Notes: a model not told the origin generated them from the sequence alone. 64,000 nt of DNA from Paraflavitalea soli (GCF_003555545.1 NZ_CP032157.1:7754546-7818545), one strand, 5' to 3'; counted from the first letter of the stretch, positions 53,257 through 63,095 are shown. Numbers and translations: made by a program.

Positions 53257-55866
53257 ATGAATGCAGAACAAGAACGTTTACAACATCCTGCCTGGAAAAG
53301 ATGGGGTTCTTATGTATCCGACAGGCAGTGGGGCACAGTAAGGGAGGATTATAGCGCCAATGGTGATGCCTGGAACTATACCACCCATGATATGGCGCGC
53401 AGCCTGGCCTGGCGCTGGGGAGAAGAAGGGATAGCCGGTATCAGCGATGATAAGCAATTGTTATGTTTCGGCCTGGCATTGTGGAATAAAAGAGATGCCT
53501 GTATAAAGGAGCGCTTTTTTGGCCTTTCCAATAAAGAGGGTAATCATGGAGAAGATGTAAAGGAGCTCTATTACTACCTGGATGCCACGCCCACGCACTC
53601 CTACATGAAAATGCTCTATAAGTACCCGCAGCAGGAATTTCCGTATGAATGGCTGGTGCGCGAAAATGCCCGTCGCAGCCGACAGGAAGAAGAGTTCGAA
53701 TTGTTGGATACTGGCATCTTCAACGACAATAAATACTTTGATGTATTGGTGGAATATGCCAAGGCCGATACAGATGATATATTGATCAAAATAACCATTC
53801 ACAACCGCGGTCAGGAAGATGCCAGCCTGCATGTATTGCCCACCGTATGGTTTCGCAATACCTGGAGTTGGGGCAGGCATAATTATAAGCCCGCCATGTA
53901 CAAAGTAGGGGAAAACAGCATTGGCATTTCACACAGGGACCTCGCCGTTTCTTATTTGCATTTTGAAGGAACTGCCCGCACCCTGTTTTGTGAAAACGAG
54001 ACCAATACCCTGCGGCTGTACAATTATGATAACAAAAATCCCTGGCCCAAAGATGGTATCAACGATCATGTGGTACATGGCAAAGATTCAGTAAACCCGG
54101 CCATGGAAGGGACCAAAGCAGCTATCGATCTCGATATAACAGTACCCGCCGGACAATCATATACCATCCGTCTAAGGCTGAGTGATAAGCATGCAGATAA
54201 CCCCTTTGAATATTTTGATAAGGCATTCACCCAAAGAGTAAGAGAGGCCAATGATTATTTTGGCCACCTGCAGCATACCATTGCCAGCGATGATGAAAAG
54301 CTGGTGCACCGCCAGGCCATAGCCGGTATGCTCTGGAACAAACAATTCTATTCCTATAAAGTGCAGCAATGGCTGGATGGCGATCCTGCCATGCCTACAC
54401 CGCCGCCTGAGCGCCTGAAAGGCCGCAATGCCGATTGGAGACAGGTAAATAACGAACATATCCTGTCAGTACCTGATAAATGGGAATTTCCCTGGTATGC
54501 AGCCTGGGACCTCGGCTTCCACTGCGTTACCCTTGGCATGGTAGACCCCGATTTCGCCAAATACCAATTGCTGCTACTAACGGAAGAGTGGTACATGCAT
54601 CCATCTGGTATGTTGCCTGCTTATGAGTGGCAATTGGGTGATGTCAACCCACCCATTCATGCCGGTGCCGTATATCGTGTATTCCGCCAGGATGCCCGTG
54701 CAAAAGGTGTAAAGGATTATACCTTCCTGGAATCCCTGTTCCACAAACTGCTGATCAATTTTACCTGGTGGGTAAACCGCAAAGACAGGCAGGGCAGTAA
54801 TATTTTTGAAGGTGGTTTCCTGGGGCTCGATAATATTGGAGTATTCGACAGGAGCGCTCCCTTGCCTGAAGGCGTAACAGCCGAACAGGCAGATGCTACC
54901 AGCTGGATGGCCGTTTACGCTTTGAATATGCTGCATATTTCATTGGAACTGGCCACTCACAACAAGTCCTATACCGGGATGGCTACTAAGTTCTTTGAGC
55001 ACTTCTTATACATAGCGGGCGCTATGGCCAGTATGGGTAAGGAGCATACCGGCTTATGGGATGAGGAAGATGAATTCTTTTATGACCAGATCAAGGTGCA
55101 AAACAAAAGCATCGTTAAGTTAAAGGTCAAGAGTATGGTGGGACTGATCCCTTTATTTGCCGTAGAAGTGATCACTGAAGAGACCCTGCAAAACAATCCT
55201 GTTTTTGCAGAGCGGATGCAATGGTTCCTGGACCACCGGCCCGATCTTGCCCTGCTCGTATCACGCTGGTATGAGGATGGAAAAGGAGATGTGCACCTGT
55301 TGGGCCTTCTAAGAGGTCACCGGATGAAGCGACTGCTCGCCCGGATGTTGGATGAAACCGAGTTCCTGAGCAAATACGGCGTAAGGTCCCTTTCCAAAAA
55401 ATATGGGGAACAACCTTATTCCATTCATATCAATGGAGGGGAATTGAAAGTGCAGTATGTGCCGGGTGAAAGCGACAGCGATATGTATGGCGGTAATTCC
55501 AATTGGCGGGGCCCTATCTGGATGCCCATGAACTTTCTACTTATTGAAAGCCTCCGCAAATACCATTTTTATTACAGCGATGATTTTAAAATAGAATATC
55601 CCACCGCATCCGGACATTACCTTTCCCTCAAAGAAGTAGGCACAGAACTGGCCAATCGCTTATTGAAAATATTCCTGCCCGATGAGCAGGGAAGAAGAGC
55701 CGTATTTGGGGCCAATGAGAAGATGCAGACCGATCCTCATTTTAAAGATCATATCCTGTTCCATGAATATTTTCATGGCGATACCGGCAAGGGACTGGGT
55801 GCTTCCCACCAAACCGGTTGGACAGGCCTGATAGCAAATCTTATTATCATGAAAAATAGCCCGTAA
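53257..55866 (+). CDS. GH63-type glucosidase
   Basis: 869 residues, cytoplasmic, because there is no signal peptide. It resembles the MGH1/YgjK-like GH63 proteins. The (alpha/alpha)6 barrel part is about 350-869. The catalytic Asp is likely in WYAAWDLGFHC and the base in the C-terminal GFLGLDNIGVFDRS/LGASHQTGWTGL region. N-terminal wording WGSYVSDRQWGTVREDYSANG is typical of a bacterial branch annotated as glucosidase. It hydrolyses alpha-glucosides such as mannosylglycerate- or glucosylglycerate-like compounds in characterised relatives. It is transcribed alone. Confidence 0.88.
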   Translation: MNAEQERLQHPAWKRWGSYVSDRQWGTVREDYSANGDAWNYTTHDMARSLAWRWGEEGIAGISDDKQLLCFGLALWNKRDACIKERFFGLSNKEGNHGEDVKELYYYLDATPTHSYMKMLYKYPQQEFPYEWLVRENARRSRQEEEFELLDTGIFNDNKYFDVLVEYAKADTDDILIKITIHNRGQEDASLHVLPTVWFRNTWSWGRHNYKPAMYKVGENSIGISHRDLAVSYLHFEGTARTLFCENETNTLRLYNYDNKNPWPKDGINDHVVHGKDSVNPAMEGTKAAIDLDITVPAGQSYTIRLRLSDKHADNPFEYFDKAFTQRVREANDYFGHLQHTIASDDEKLVHRQAIAGMLWNKQFYSYKVQQWLDGDPAMPTPPPERLKGRNADWRQVNNEHILSVPDKWEFPWYAAWDLGFHCVTLGMVDPDFAKYQLLLLTEEWYMHPSGMLPAYEWQLGDVNPPIHAGAVYRVFRQDARAKGVKDYTFLESLFHKLLINFTWWVNRKDRQGSNIFEGGFLGLDNIGVFDRSAPLPEGVTAEQADATSWMAVYALNMLHISLELATHNKSYTGMATKFFEHFLYIAGAMASMGKEHTGLWDEEDEFFYDQIKVQNKSIVKLKVKSMVGLIPLFAVEVITEETLQNNPVFAERMQWFLDHRPDLALLVSRWYEDGKGDVHLLGLLRGHRMKRLLARMLDETEFLSKYGVRSLSKKYGEQPYSIHINGGELKVQYVPGESDSDMYGGNSNWRGPIWMPMNFLLIESLRKYHFYYSDDFKIEYPTASGHYLSLKEVGTELANRLLKIFLPDEQGRRAVFGANEKMQTDPHFKDHILFHEYFHGDTGKGLGASHQTGWTGLIANLIIMKNSP

Positions 55867-55884
55867 CAGGTAAGCAGGTTTTAA

Positions 55885-55921
55885 CCCTCGTTGCCTTGCT
55901 GTCTCAATGCCTCGTTGCCTT
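55885..55921 (+). repeat. TTGCCT low-complexity repeat
   Basis: CCTCGTTGCCTTGCTGTCTC and CTCGTTGCCT, the same type as 45127-45168, between the glucosidase gene and the sigma promoter. Confidence 0.5.
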
Positions 55922-55926
55922 TAAGC

Positions 55927-55960
55927 TTTTTTGTAATTGATGACGGAAATTTATTACTTT
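55927..55960 (+). promoter_or_regulatory. Candidate promoter of the ECF sigma gene
   Basis: TTTTTTG (55927-55933) and TATTACTTT (55952-55960) are separated by 18 nt, similar to the TTTG/TAnnTTTG pattern, and end 18 nt before the ATG at 55978. Confidence 0.4.
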
Positions 55961-55977
55961 AGGCGCAGGGCCGCTAT

Positions 55978-56532
55978 ATGACATCATCAACTAATACTGC
56001 TTTATGGAGCCAATTGCGAAATGGTGATGAAAAAGCTTTGTATGCCCTGTACCAGTTGAATTATGATGATTTGCTCCAATACGGCCTGCGGCTTTCTGGT
56101 AGTGTAGGCGATAGTAAGGATGCCATTAACCTGGTTTTTGCAGCCCTTTGGGCCAATCGTCATCAATTGCCCGATGCCAACCATCCCAAAGCCTATCTTT
56201 TTACCTGTTTCAAGAACCGGGTATTGCGGATCAAACAACGCCAGGGGCAAAAGCTAATCCCTATCCATTCCTCCACCGAAGATTATTTGCCGGCCACCTC
56301 CTCAGTAGAAGAGACCTTCATCGAGATGCAGGAATATGAACTCCTCCAACAAAGAACGGCCCGCCTGTTGGACCATCTTACCGAAAGGCAACAGGAACTT
56401 ATCAAACTCAGGTTCCTGGAAGAAATGAGCTATGAAAATATCGCCCTCCGCCTGAACATTTCTGTGCGCACCGTTTACAACAGCATCCACGAAAGCATCA
56501 AAGCTTTGAAAAAGGCATTTGACAAACAGTAG
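55978..56532 (+). CDS. ECF sigma factor of a FecI/PUL type
   Basis: 184 residues. Region 2 (LYALYQLNYDDLLQYGLRLSGSVGDSKDAINLVFAALW) and region 4 (LTERQQELIKLRFLEEMSYENIALRLNISVRTVYNSI) are clear. It lacks any C-terminal extension. It is followed 310 nt later by a FecR gene and then SusC with STN, so it is the sigma factor released when the transporter is occupied. It should direct transcription of the SusC/SusD unit. Confidence 0.93.
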   Translation: MTSSTNTALWSQLRNGDEKALYALYQLNYDDLLQYGLRLSGSVGDSKDAINLVFAALWANRHQLPDANHPKAYLFTCFKNRVLRIKQRQGQKLIPIHSSTEDYLPATSSVEETFIEMQEYELLQQRTARLLDHLTERQQELIKLRFLEEMSYENIALRLNISVRTVYNSIHESIKALKKAFDKQ

Positions 56533-56556
56533 GCCCCCTGCTTTCGAAGCAAAAGT

Positions 56557-56672
56557 ATTGCCGATTGCCGATTGCCGATTGCCGACCTGGTCATTTCGAA
56601 CGCAGCGGCAATATCTCTCTTTGTTCATTTCGAACGCAGCGCAGCGGAGTGAGAAATCCGCTATCGAAGCAG
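56557..56672 (+). repeat. GCCGATT run and CGAACGCAGCG repeat
   Basis: 56557-56586 holds four GCCGATT units. 56590-56672 has two copies of TCATTTCGAACGCAGCG, the second running on through CAGCGGAGTGAGAAATCCGC and TATCGAAGC as at 4068-4116. Apart from these the gap 56533-56842 holds a short AT-rich stretch without a recognised site. Confidence 0.65.
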
Positions 56673-56842
56673 AAAGGTATCAAAGCAAACAATTCACTAT
56701 TCATGTTTTCCCCCCTCCCAATCCATTAAATCAAAAAAAATCCTGGTTGAGACGGTAAAAATCCCTCCTCCCCGGTATCTTATATATACAGGGTGGTGAT
56801 TTGCCGGCGTAGGCATACCTTTTAGCCCCTGTAAACCATTGT

Positions 56843-57880
56843 ATGTCTGATTATAAGAATTTTACTGCTGAAGATCTCCTGGCCAACGAGTCCTTCGTAA
56901 ACTACCTGCTGCAACAAAACGAAGCAGACATTCAATTGTGGAATAGCAGGAAAGCCGCGGGCCTGCTGCAGGAGCAGGAATACCAGCGCGCCATCCAGCT
57001 CTTTGCTGCCCTGCGGACGCAGCATACAACCGTCCATATCAATAAGGAAGAAGAACAGGAAAAGCTACAGCAAATGATAGCCGGTCAGCAGGAAGCAGAC
57101 CGCGCCACAGTGAAAATAATTTCGGTGAACCGGAAGAAACAACCATTCCTGCGTTATGCCTGGCCTGCCGCCGCGGCTGTGTTGATCCTGGTAGCTGCCA
57201 GTTGGTACCTTTTCCAGTCTGCCGGCAACAAGCCTACACCGGAGAAAGACTTTGTAGCCTTTGCCGTTACCAAACAGGATATCCGGAAAGTAACCCTGCC
57301 CGATGGAAGTGCTGTTATATTGAATGGCAACTCATCCATCAGCATCACACCGGGATTCAACAATAAAAAAAGAGAAGTACTGCTCAATGGCACCGCTTTC
57401 TTCCAGGTAGCTAAGAATCCCGATAAGCCATTTATCGTCATCAGCGGTCGCGTAAGTACCACTGCCCTTGGTACCTCCTTTTATATACACCAGTCTTCCA
57501 ACGAAGCCCCTACCACCGTATCCCTGCTCACCGGCAAGGTAAGAGTAGAGGTGGAAGGCCAGCCAGCGGTTCACCTGGTGCCCTATGAAAAAGGGATCTA
57601 CCATTCCGAACAGGAATTGGTCAAGACAACATTTGATAAAGACGCCCTCGTCAACTGGACAAAAGGAATGGTCCTTTTCAAAAATGCCAATTGGGAACAG
57701 GTCAAAAATGTGATTGAAGAATACTTTGATAAAAAGCTTGTTATCGGTACCTATAAAAAGGACATCAGTTTTACCGGGGAGTTCAAGGCCGATCAGCTCG
57801 AATCTATTTTATCATCCCTGGAATTTACCTATGATCTAAAATATACGATCCAAAACCAAACAGTCAACATCGCCTTTTAA
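56843..57880 (+). CDS. FecR-family anti-sigma factor
   Basis: 345 residues. The cytoplasmic N-terminal part (about 1-100) binds the sigma factor. The single membrane helix is at about 112-128 (AWPAAAAVLILVAASWYLF). The periplasmic FecR domain begins at KQDIRKVTLPDGSAVILNGNSSISI and continues VLLNGTAFFQVAKNPDKPFIV. The end (FTGEFKADQLESILSSLEFTYDL) is the usual C-terminal module that contacts the STN domain of the partner receptor. It starts 25 nt before the SusC gene. Confidence 0.94.
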   Translation: MSDYKNFTAEDLLANESFVNYLLQQNEADIQLWNSRKAAGLLQEQEYQRAIQLFAALRTQHTTVHINKEEEQEKLQQMIAGQQEADRATVKIISVNRKKQPFLRYAWPAAAAVLILVAASWYLFQSAGNKPTPEKDFVAFAVTKQDIRKVTLPDGSAVILNGNSSISITPGFNNKKREVLLNGTAFFQVAKNPDKPFIVISGRVSTTALGTSFYIHQSSNEAPTTVSLLTGKVRVEVEGQPAVHLVPYEKGIYHSEQELVKTTFDKDALVNWTKGMVLFKNANWEQVKNVIEEYFDKKLVIGTYKKDISFTGEFKADQLESILSSLEFTYDLKYTIQNQTVNIAF

Positions 57881-57905
57881 CCAGGCTGCTTAAACCAAAC
57901 TGCTT

Positions 57906-60900
57906 ATGACCTACACAACTCATGCTGTGGGCAAAGTCCTCACTTTGCTCAAAAGCACCGTCATGCTTTTGTTTTCACTGTTACCTTTAACGGCTATTTC
58001 CCAGGAAGGGCAAATGGTGCAGATAGGTTTTACCGATACACCGGTAGAAAAGGTATTCAATGAAATTACCCGGAAGGCAGGCGTTCGTTTTGCCTATGAT
58101 GCAGGCAAAGTCAACCTGACTAAAAAGATCACCCTTCAAACTGCCAACTACAAATTAAAGGACCTGCTCGATAAAGTATGTACACTGGCTGGTTTTACCT
58201 ACCAGTTAAAAAACAACACGGTAACGGTAAAGGCCATCAGCACTTCCGGCGATGAGATCAATACCGTATTCAAAGGCAAAGTGGTGAGCGATACCGGCGA
58301 ACCCTTACCCCTGGTGAGCATCAATAACCAGCGATTAAAAATAACCGTTGTGTCAGACAAGGACGGCAATTTTGAAATTCCTGCCCAGGTGCAAAGCCGC
58401 CTCGTGTTCACCTCCATTGGATTTGAAGATAAGATGATGCAGGTGGCATCCCTGGCTCAGCCAGCTGTGATCACCTTGAACTCTTCCGCTAAAAATTTGA
58501 ATGAAGTAGTGGTGACTTCTCTTGGCATCAAAAGAGAAAAAAAGGCCTTGGGTTACGCTATAGGAGAAGTAAAAGGAGAATCCATCGACAAAGCCCGCGA
58601 TCCCAATGTGATCAATACCCTGGCCGGCAGGGTACCGGGGTTGATCATCAGCAATACAGCAGGTGGTCCGGGTAGTGCGGCCAAAGTATTGATCAGGGGC
58701 AACACCGATATCACTGGCAACAACCAGCCGTTGTATGTGGTAGATGGTGTGCCCATGGACAATTCCAACTACGGCGCTTCCAGCAACGATAAATATGCTT
58801 CAGGTTTCGACCTGGGCGACGCGATCTCTGCTATTGATCCCAACGATATTGAAACCATTTCAGTGCTGAAAGGCCCCGCAGCTTCGGCCCTCTACGGCGG
58901 CCGGGCTGGCCATGGGGTTATTATGATCACTACCCGCAAAGGATCGGCACGCAAAAGCCTGGGCATTGAACTCAATTCAACAGCTACTTTTGAAACACTG
59001 CTTACCCGCGCCGATGATAACCAATACGAATATGGGCAAGGCATGAGTGGCAGCATCCCTACCAGTCAACTGGTTTCCCGCAGTACCCTGTTCTCCAATT
59101 TTGGGGCAAAGCTCGATCCCAACCTTACCATCCCTTCCTTCGATGGTGGTACAGCGCCCTATGGCCTGGTGAAAAACAACATCGAAAATTTCTTCCGCAC
59201 GGGAACAACCTTTGCCAACAATATTGCCCTTACCGGGGGCAACGAGATCAGCAGTTTCCGTTTTTCTTACAGCAACCTGTACAACAACGATATCGTTCCT
59301 AAAAGCTACCTCAACCGTAATACTTTTACCCTTCGTGGTACCAGCAAACTGGGTAGCCAGTTGAACATTGATGTGCGCGCTACTTACATGAATGAGTATG
59401 TTAAGAACAGGCCCGGCCTGGCCGATGATCCCAGTAATATTGGTTTCAACTTTGTAGGCCTGGCCAATAATGTAGACCAGCAGGTCTTTGAGAAAGGGTA
59501 CCAGGATCAGTTTGGCAACTATGTAGAGTGGGGAGGTGGTCAGTATCACCTCAATCCCTATTGGGTCATCAACCGCATGAGCAATATTACCCGCAAAGAC
59601 CGGCTCATGAGCATCGTGCAATTGAACTATAATCCCACTTACTGGCTTTCCCTGCAGGGAAGGATCAACAATGATTTCACTTTCCTCGGTTTTCAGAAAT
59701 TCAGCCCGCCCTCTACGCCAGGTTCACTTACCGGCAGGTTGGATGGCACCGATACCCGGTTCTCCTTTACTTCGGCCGATGTGCTGGTGACCATGAAAAA
59801 GCAGTTTGGTCACTTTGATGGTTCTGTCAACATCGGCGGCAGCATGGAGTTTTACCGCAACCGTGGGAGTGCTAAAGTGGGTACCAATATGGTGGTGATG
59901 GATGCCGTGGCTTTCAATAGTTTTAAGACCAATACCGTTACCGAAACTGATATCCGCAAGCGGACCAATTCTTTTTACTCTACGCTGAGCCTCGGATACC
60001 ACGGTTACCTGTTTCTCGATGCCACCATCCGGCGTGATATCTCATCTTCCTTGCCGGTTGCCAATAACAGTTATTGGTATCCTTCCCTGGGCGCCTCTTT
60101 TGTAGTATCGGATGCCCTGGATATCAAAAGCAAATTTCTCAACTACTTCAAGGTACGGGCTTCTGCTGCCGAAGTGGGCAATGATACAGACCCCTACCAG
60201 CTAACCCTCAACTATGCACTGCACCCGCTACAACCTTCCAATACGGTCATTGGTTATATTGCCAATGCAGCCAATCCCAATGCCCTGTTGCGGCCTACCC
60301 GCACCCGTAGTTTTGAAGCCGGTACAGATATGAAGTTTCTCAACAACCGCCTGGGTTTTGAATTTACCTGGTATACCCAAAGTTCGAGAGACCAGATCAA
60401 CTTTGTGAACATTCCCTTTTCCGGTGGATTTGCTACCCGGGTTATCAATGCCGGTACCATCTCCAACACCGGCGTGGAAATATTGCTGACTGGCAAACCC
60501 GTAGTCACCAAAAACTTCAGCTGGGAAGTGGCAGCCAATGCTGCACACAACAAGAATACCGTGAAGTCGCTGGCAGAAGGGGTTACCTATATCACCCTCT
60601 CCGATGCCCGCTGGCTGGGTATTTCTGTGATCGCAGAGCCCGATATGCCCTATGGCACTATGTTGGGTTATGATTACCAGCGCACCCCCGACGGACAGGT
60701 GATCCTCGACCCTACTACCCTGCAGCCACTGGCAGGTGATGAACGCGTATCGGTAGGCAAAGGCACCTGGGATTGGACAGGCGGTGTCACCAATACTTTC
60801 CGCTATAAGAATCTTTCCCTGTCGGCTGTCATTGATATCAAAACCGGCGCCGACCTGTTTTCCATGACCAACCTGTTTGCCGTAACACGTGGTCAGCACA

Positions 60901-61394
60901 AGATGACCCTGGCCGGCAGAAAAGAATGGATACAATCCGAAGAAGAAAGACTGGCAGCTGGCAAGACCCTCGATGAATGGATGGCTTCCGGCAATGCCAA
61001 AGGATACGTTCCCCAGGGCGTAGTACAAACAGGCACCGATCCTTCCGGTAAACCGGTATATACCCAGAATACCAAACCCGTTGACCCCAATACTTATTGG
61101 CCAGGCTATTATGGTGATGACAAAGGCATTGCGCCGCCCTTTATTTATGATGCCAGCTATGTAAAGATGCGGGAGATCGTAGTCTCTTACACACTGCCCG
61201 CCAGGCTGTCAAAGAAAATAAGCGCACAGGGTATCTCCCTTTCCGTAGTGAGCCGTAACCCCTTCATCATTTATAAGAACGTACCCAATATTGACCCCGA
61301 TTCCAATTATAACAATGGCAACGGTCAGGGCCTGGAATATGGCTCCCTGCCCGGACGAAGAAGCTGGGGTATTAACCTCAATGTAAAGTTCTAA
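57906..61394 (+). CDS. STN-containing SusC/RagA TonB-dependent receptor
   Basis: 1162 residues: signal peptide (about 1-32), STN domain (about 35-105; VQIGFTDTPVEKVFNEITRKAGVRFAYD), a carboxypeptidase-regulatory-like domain (about 115-205), the TonB plug (VVTSLGIKREKKALGYAIGEV, NTLAGRVPGLIISNTAGG, LYVVDGVPMDN), and the outer-membrane barrel ending RSWGINLNVKF. The STN domain passes a ligand signal to FecR. The upstream leader is AAACCAAACTGCTTATG, similar to the leader text at 44868. The partner SusD gene follows after a 78-nt gap with a hairpin. Confidence 0.95.
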   Translation: MTYTTHAVGKVLTLLKSTVMLLFSLLPLTAISQEGQMVQIGFTDTPVEKVFNEITRKAGVRFAYDAGKVNLTKKITLQTANYKLKDLLDKVCTLAGFTYQLKNNTVTVKAISTSGDEINTVFKGKVVSDTGEPLPLVSINNQRLKITVVSDKDGNFEIPAQVQSRLVFTSIGFEDKMMQVASLAQPAVITLNSSAKNLNEVVVTSLGIKREKKALGYAIGEVKGESIDKARDPNVINTLAGRVPGLIISNTAGGPGSAAKVLIRGNTDITGNNQPLYVVDGVPMDNSNYGASSNDKYASGFDLGDAISAIDPNDIETISVLKGPAASALYGGRAGHGVIMITTRKGSARKSLGIELNSTATFETLLTRADDNQYEYGQGMSGSIPTSQLVSRSTLFSNFGAKLDPNLTIPSFDGGTAPYGLVKNNIENFFRTGTTFANNIALTGGNEISSFRFSYSNLYNNDIVPKSYLNRNTFTLRGTSKLGSQLNIDVRATYMNEYVKNRPGLADDPSNIGFNFVGLANNVDQQVFEKGYQDQFGNYVEWGGGQYHLNPYWVINRMSNITRKDRLMSIVQLNYNPTYWLSLQGRINNDFTFLGFQKFSPPSTPGSLTGRLDGTDTRFSFTSADVLVTMKKQFGHFDGSVNIGGSMEFYRNRGSAKVGTNMVVMDAVAFNSFKTNTVTETDIRKRTNSFYSTLSLGYHGYLFLDATIRRDISSSLPVANNSYWYPSLGASFVVSDALDIKSKFLNYFKVRASAAEVGNDTDPYQLTLNYALHPLQPSNTVIGYIANAANPNALLRPTRTRSFEAGTDMKFLNNRLGFEFTWYTQSSRDQINFVNIPFSGGFATRVINAGTISNTGVEILLTGKPVVTKNFSWEVAANAAHNKNTVKSLAEGVTYITLSDARWLGISVIAEPDMPYGTMLGYDYQRTPDGQVILDPTTLQPLAGDERVSVGKGTWDWTGGVTNTFRYKNLSLSAVIDIKTGADLFSMTNLFAVTRGQHKMTLAGRKEWIQSEEERLAAGKTLDEWMASGNAKGYVPQGVVQTGTDPSGKPVYTQNTKPVDPNTYWPGYYGDDKGIAPPFIYDASYVKMREIVVSYTLPARLSKKISAQGISLSVVSRNPFIIYKNVPNIDPDSNYNNGNGQGLEYGSLPGRRSWGINLNVKF

Positions 61395-61416
61395 ACCTAA
61401 GTCCTTATCAGGCTGT

Positions 61417-61439
61417 CACCCTGAGTAAGTCGAAGGGTG
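61417..61439 (+). repeat. CACCCT/AGGGTG hairpin between SusC and SusD
   Basis: CACCCTGAGTAAGTCGAAGGGTG is a short hairpin with 6-bp arms and the TGAG-GTCGAAG wording of the repeat at 2022 and 45048. It has no T-run, so it may affect mRNA stability rather than terminate. Confidence 0.55.
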
Positions 61440-61472
61440 CCTTGAAACGGTCTCAACATAAATACAACTGGT

Positions 61473-63053
61473 ATGAAAAAATATATCTGTTTTCTGGGTT
61501 TTGCAGTGATGCTGGTGACATCCTGTAAAAAATTTGGAGACATTAATACAGACCCTACCAAGTCTGCCAACCTCGATCCTGCTATTCAGCTGGGCTATGC
61601 CCAACAAAAATTTTCCGGTGATCTCAATGTGCAGGAAAGGCTCAACGTGATCCTTGCCATGCCCCTGGTAGGACAAATAGGCGGCGCCTGGGCCAACCAG
61701 TATGGCCAGTTTTATGTGAAGCAGGAACGCTATGCTTCCCTCCTGTGGGAAGATAACTATGTAAATGAAATAAAGAATATACTGGATGCCGAAGAGCGCA
61801 CCCGCCACAATGAGGCTGCCATCAACCTCAATGCCATGTGCCGCGTAATGAAGGTGTATCTTTTTGCGCGTATAACCGACTTGTATGGCGATGTGCCCTA
61901 TACAGAAGCTTCCGGCGCTTATTCAAAAGGAAAATCTGCTCCCAAATACGATAAGCAGGAAGATATTTATACCGACTTTTTTAAGCAGCTTGATACGGCG
62001 GCTGCTAATTTCAATGTAGGCAAGGATGTGGTCAACAACGATGCCTTTTACAAAGGCAGCGTGTCTAAATGGAAAAAGTTCACCGCCTCCCTGCGGTTGA
62101 GGTTGGCCCTGCGCCTGGCCAAGCGCAACCCCACCAAAGCAAAAGAGGAAGTACAAAAGGCTTACACAGCAGGAGTGATAAATACTGCTGAAGACAATTG
62201 TATGTTGCGCCACGACAATGTACAGAATGATTATACTGATCTGCGGGGCAACGGTATATCCGCAGCACTCAACCAGGGCGACCTCATCGGTTATAGGATG
62301 ACCAGCACCTTTATTACCCATTTGCAAAACACCAATGATCCGCGTTTATATGTATTGGCCCGTAATTACCTCGACAAGCCATTCAAGCCCTTCGAGCGTG
62401 TTGATATTACGGAGCAGGTAAAAGCACAGGTTGGCTCCTTTGGGGTGAAACCGGCAGATTTTATTTGGGACAACTGGCAGAATACCATTTATATCAATAC
62501 CCCCGATGCGCAGAATGTACCCGTTTCCAACAACGAACAGTTTATACAGGTAGCCAACTGGCTGATAGCGCCCAATGCCCCCTTCCTGCATATGGGCTAT
62601 GCGGAAACCGAATTGTTGCTGGCAGATGCTTCCATCCGGTTCAATATCCAGTTGGGCGTGGCTGCAGTGGAGCACTACAAAAATGGCATGGCGGCTGCCT
62701 GCCGTCAGTTGACCATTTATCCCGGCGCTCCGGCCATCAATGATGCGGCCATCAACCAGTTCGTAGCCGATAATGCCCTGGCGCCAGGCAAAGAGTTACA
62801 ACAGATCAATACACAATTGTGGGTAGCCTATTTTTTGAATGGCCCCGAAGCATATGCCAATCTCAGAAGGAGTGGGTTTCCTGTATTGCCATCTGGTTAT
62901 AAAAGTGGTTATTCCGACGCCACCCAGATGCCCAGGCGTTTGGAATACCCCATATCTGAAAAGTCACTCAATGCTACCAATGCAGGCGATGCTATTACGC
63001 GTATGGGTGGCAAAGACGATTGGAACAACAGGGTTTGGTGGGATATGCCATAA
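61473..63053 (+). CDS. SusD/RagB-type outer-membrane lipoprotein
   Basis: 526 residues with lipobox VTSC (C18). It starts KKFGDINTDPTKSANLD, the wording of the SusD-like_2 group, and shows MCRVMKVYLFARITDLYGDVPYTEA, KWKKFTASLRLRLALRLAK, YAETELLLADASIRF and an end LGGKDDW-type motif (MGGKDDWNNRVWWDMP). It caps the SusC receptor. The next gene, 104 nt downstream, encodes a GH18-like lipoprotein, the usual place for a surface glycan-binding protein or enzyme. Confidence 0.94.
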   Translation: MKKYICFLGFAVMLVTSCKKFGDINTDPTKSANLDPAIQLGYAQQKFSGDLNVQERLNVILAMPLVGQIGGAWANQYGQFYVKQERYASLLWEDNYVNEIKNILDAEERTRHNEAAINLNAMCRVMKVYLFARITDLYGDVPYTEASGAYSKGKSAPKYDKQEDIYTDFFKQLDTAAANFNVGKDVVNNDAFYKGSVSKWKKFTASLRLRLALRLAKRNPTKAKEEVQKAYTAGVINTAEDNCMLRHDNVQNDYTDLRGNGISAALNQGDLIGYRMTSTFITHLQNTNDPRLYVLARNYLDKPFKPFERVDITEQVKAQVGSFGVKPADFIWDNWQNTIYINTPDAQNVPVSNNEQFIQVANWLIAPNAPFLHMGYAETELLLADASIRFNIQLGVAAVEHYKNGMAAACRQLTIYPGAPAINDAAINQFVADNALAPGKELQQINTQLWVAYFLNGPEAYANLRRSGFPVLPSGYKSGYSDATQMPRRLEYPISEKSLNATNAGDAITRMGGKDDWNNRVWWDMP

Positions 63054-63058
63054 CAGAT

Positions 63059-63095
63059 CCATGGTGGGTCGCCCTTCAAGGGTGGCTCACCATGG
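63059..63095 (+). repeat. Palindromic repeat (copy 5)
   Basis: CCATGGTGGGTCGCCCTT / AAGGGTGGCTCACCATGG is a hairpin with only G-U wobbles on the + strand RNA. It lies between the SusD stop and the GH18-like gene, in the same orientation as copies 1-4. Confidence 0.75.

Noticed and set aside
60228-61028. 266-codon open frame antisense to the second SusC gene
   Set aside because: Same reasoning: the sense frame is a continuous TonB barrel, and the antisense product has no recognisable domain.
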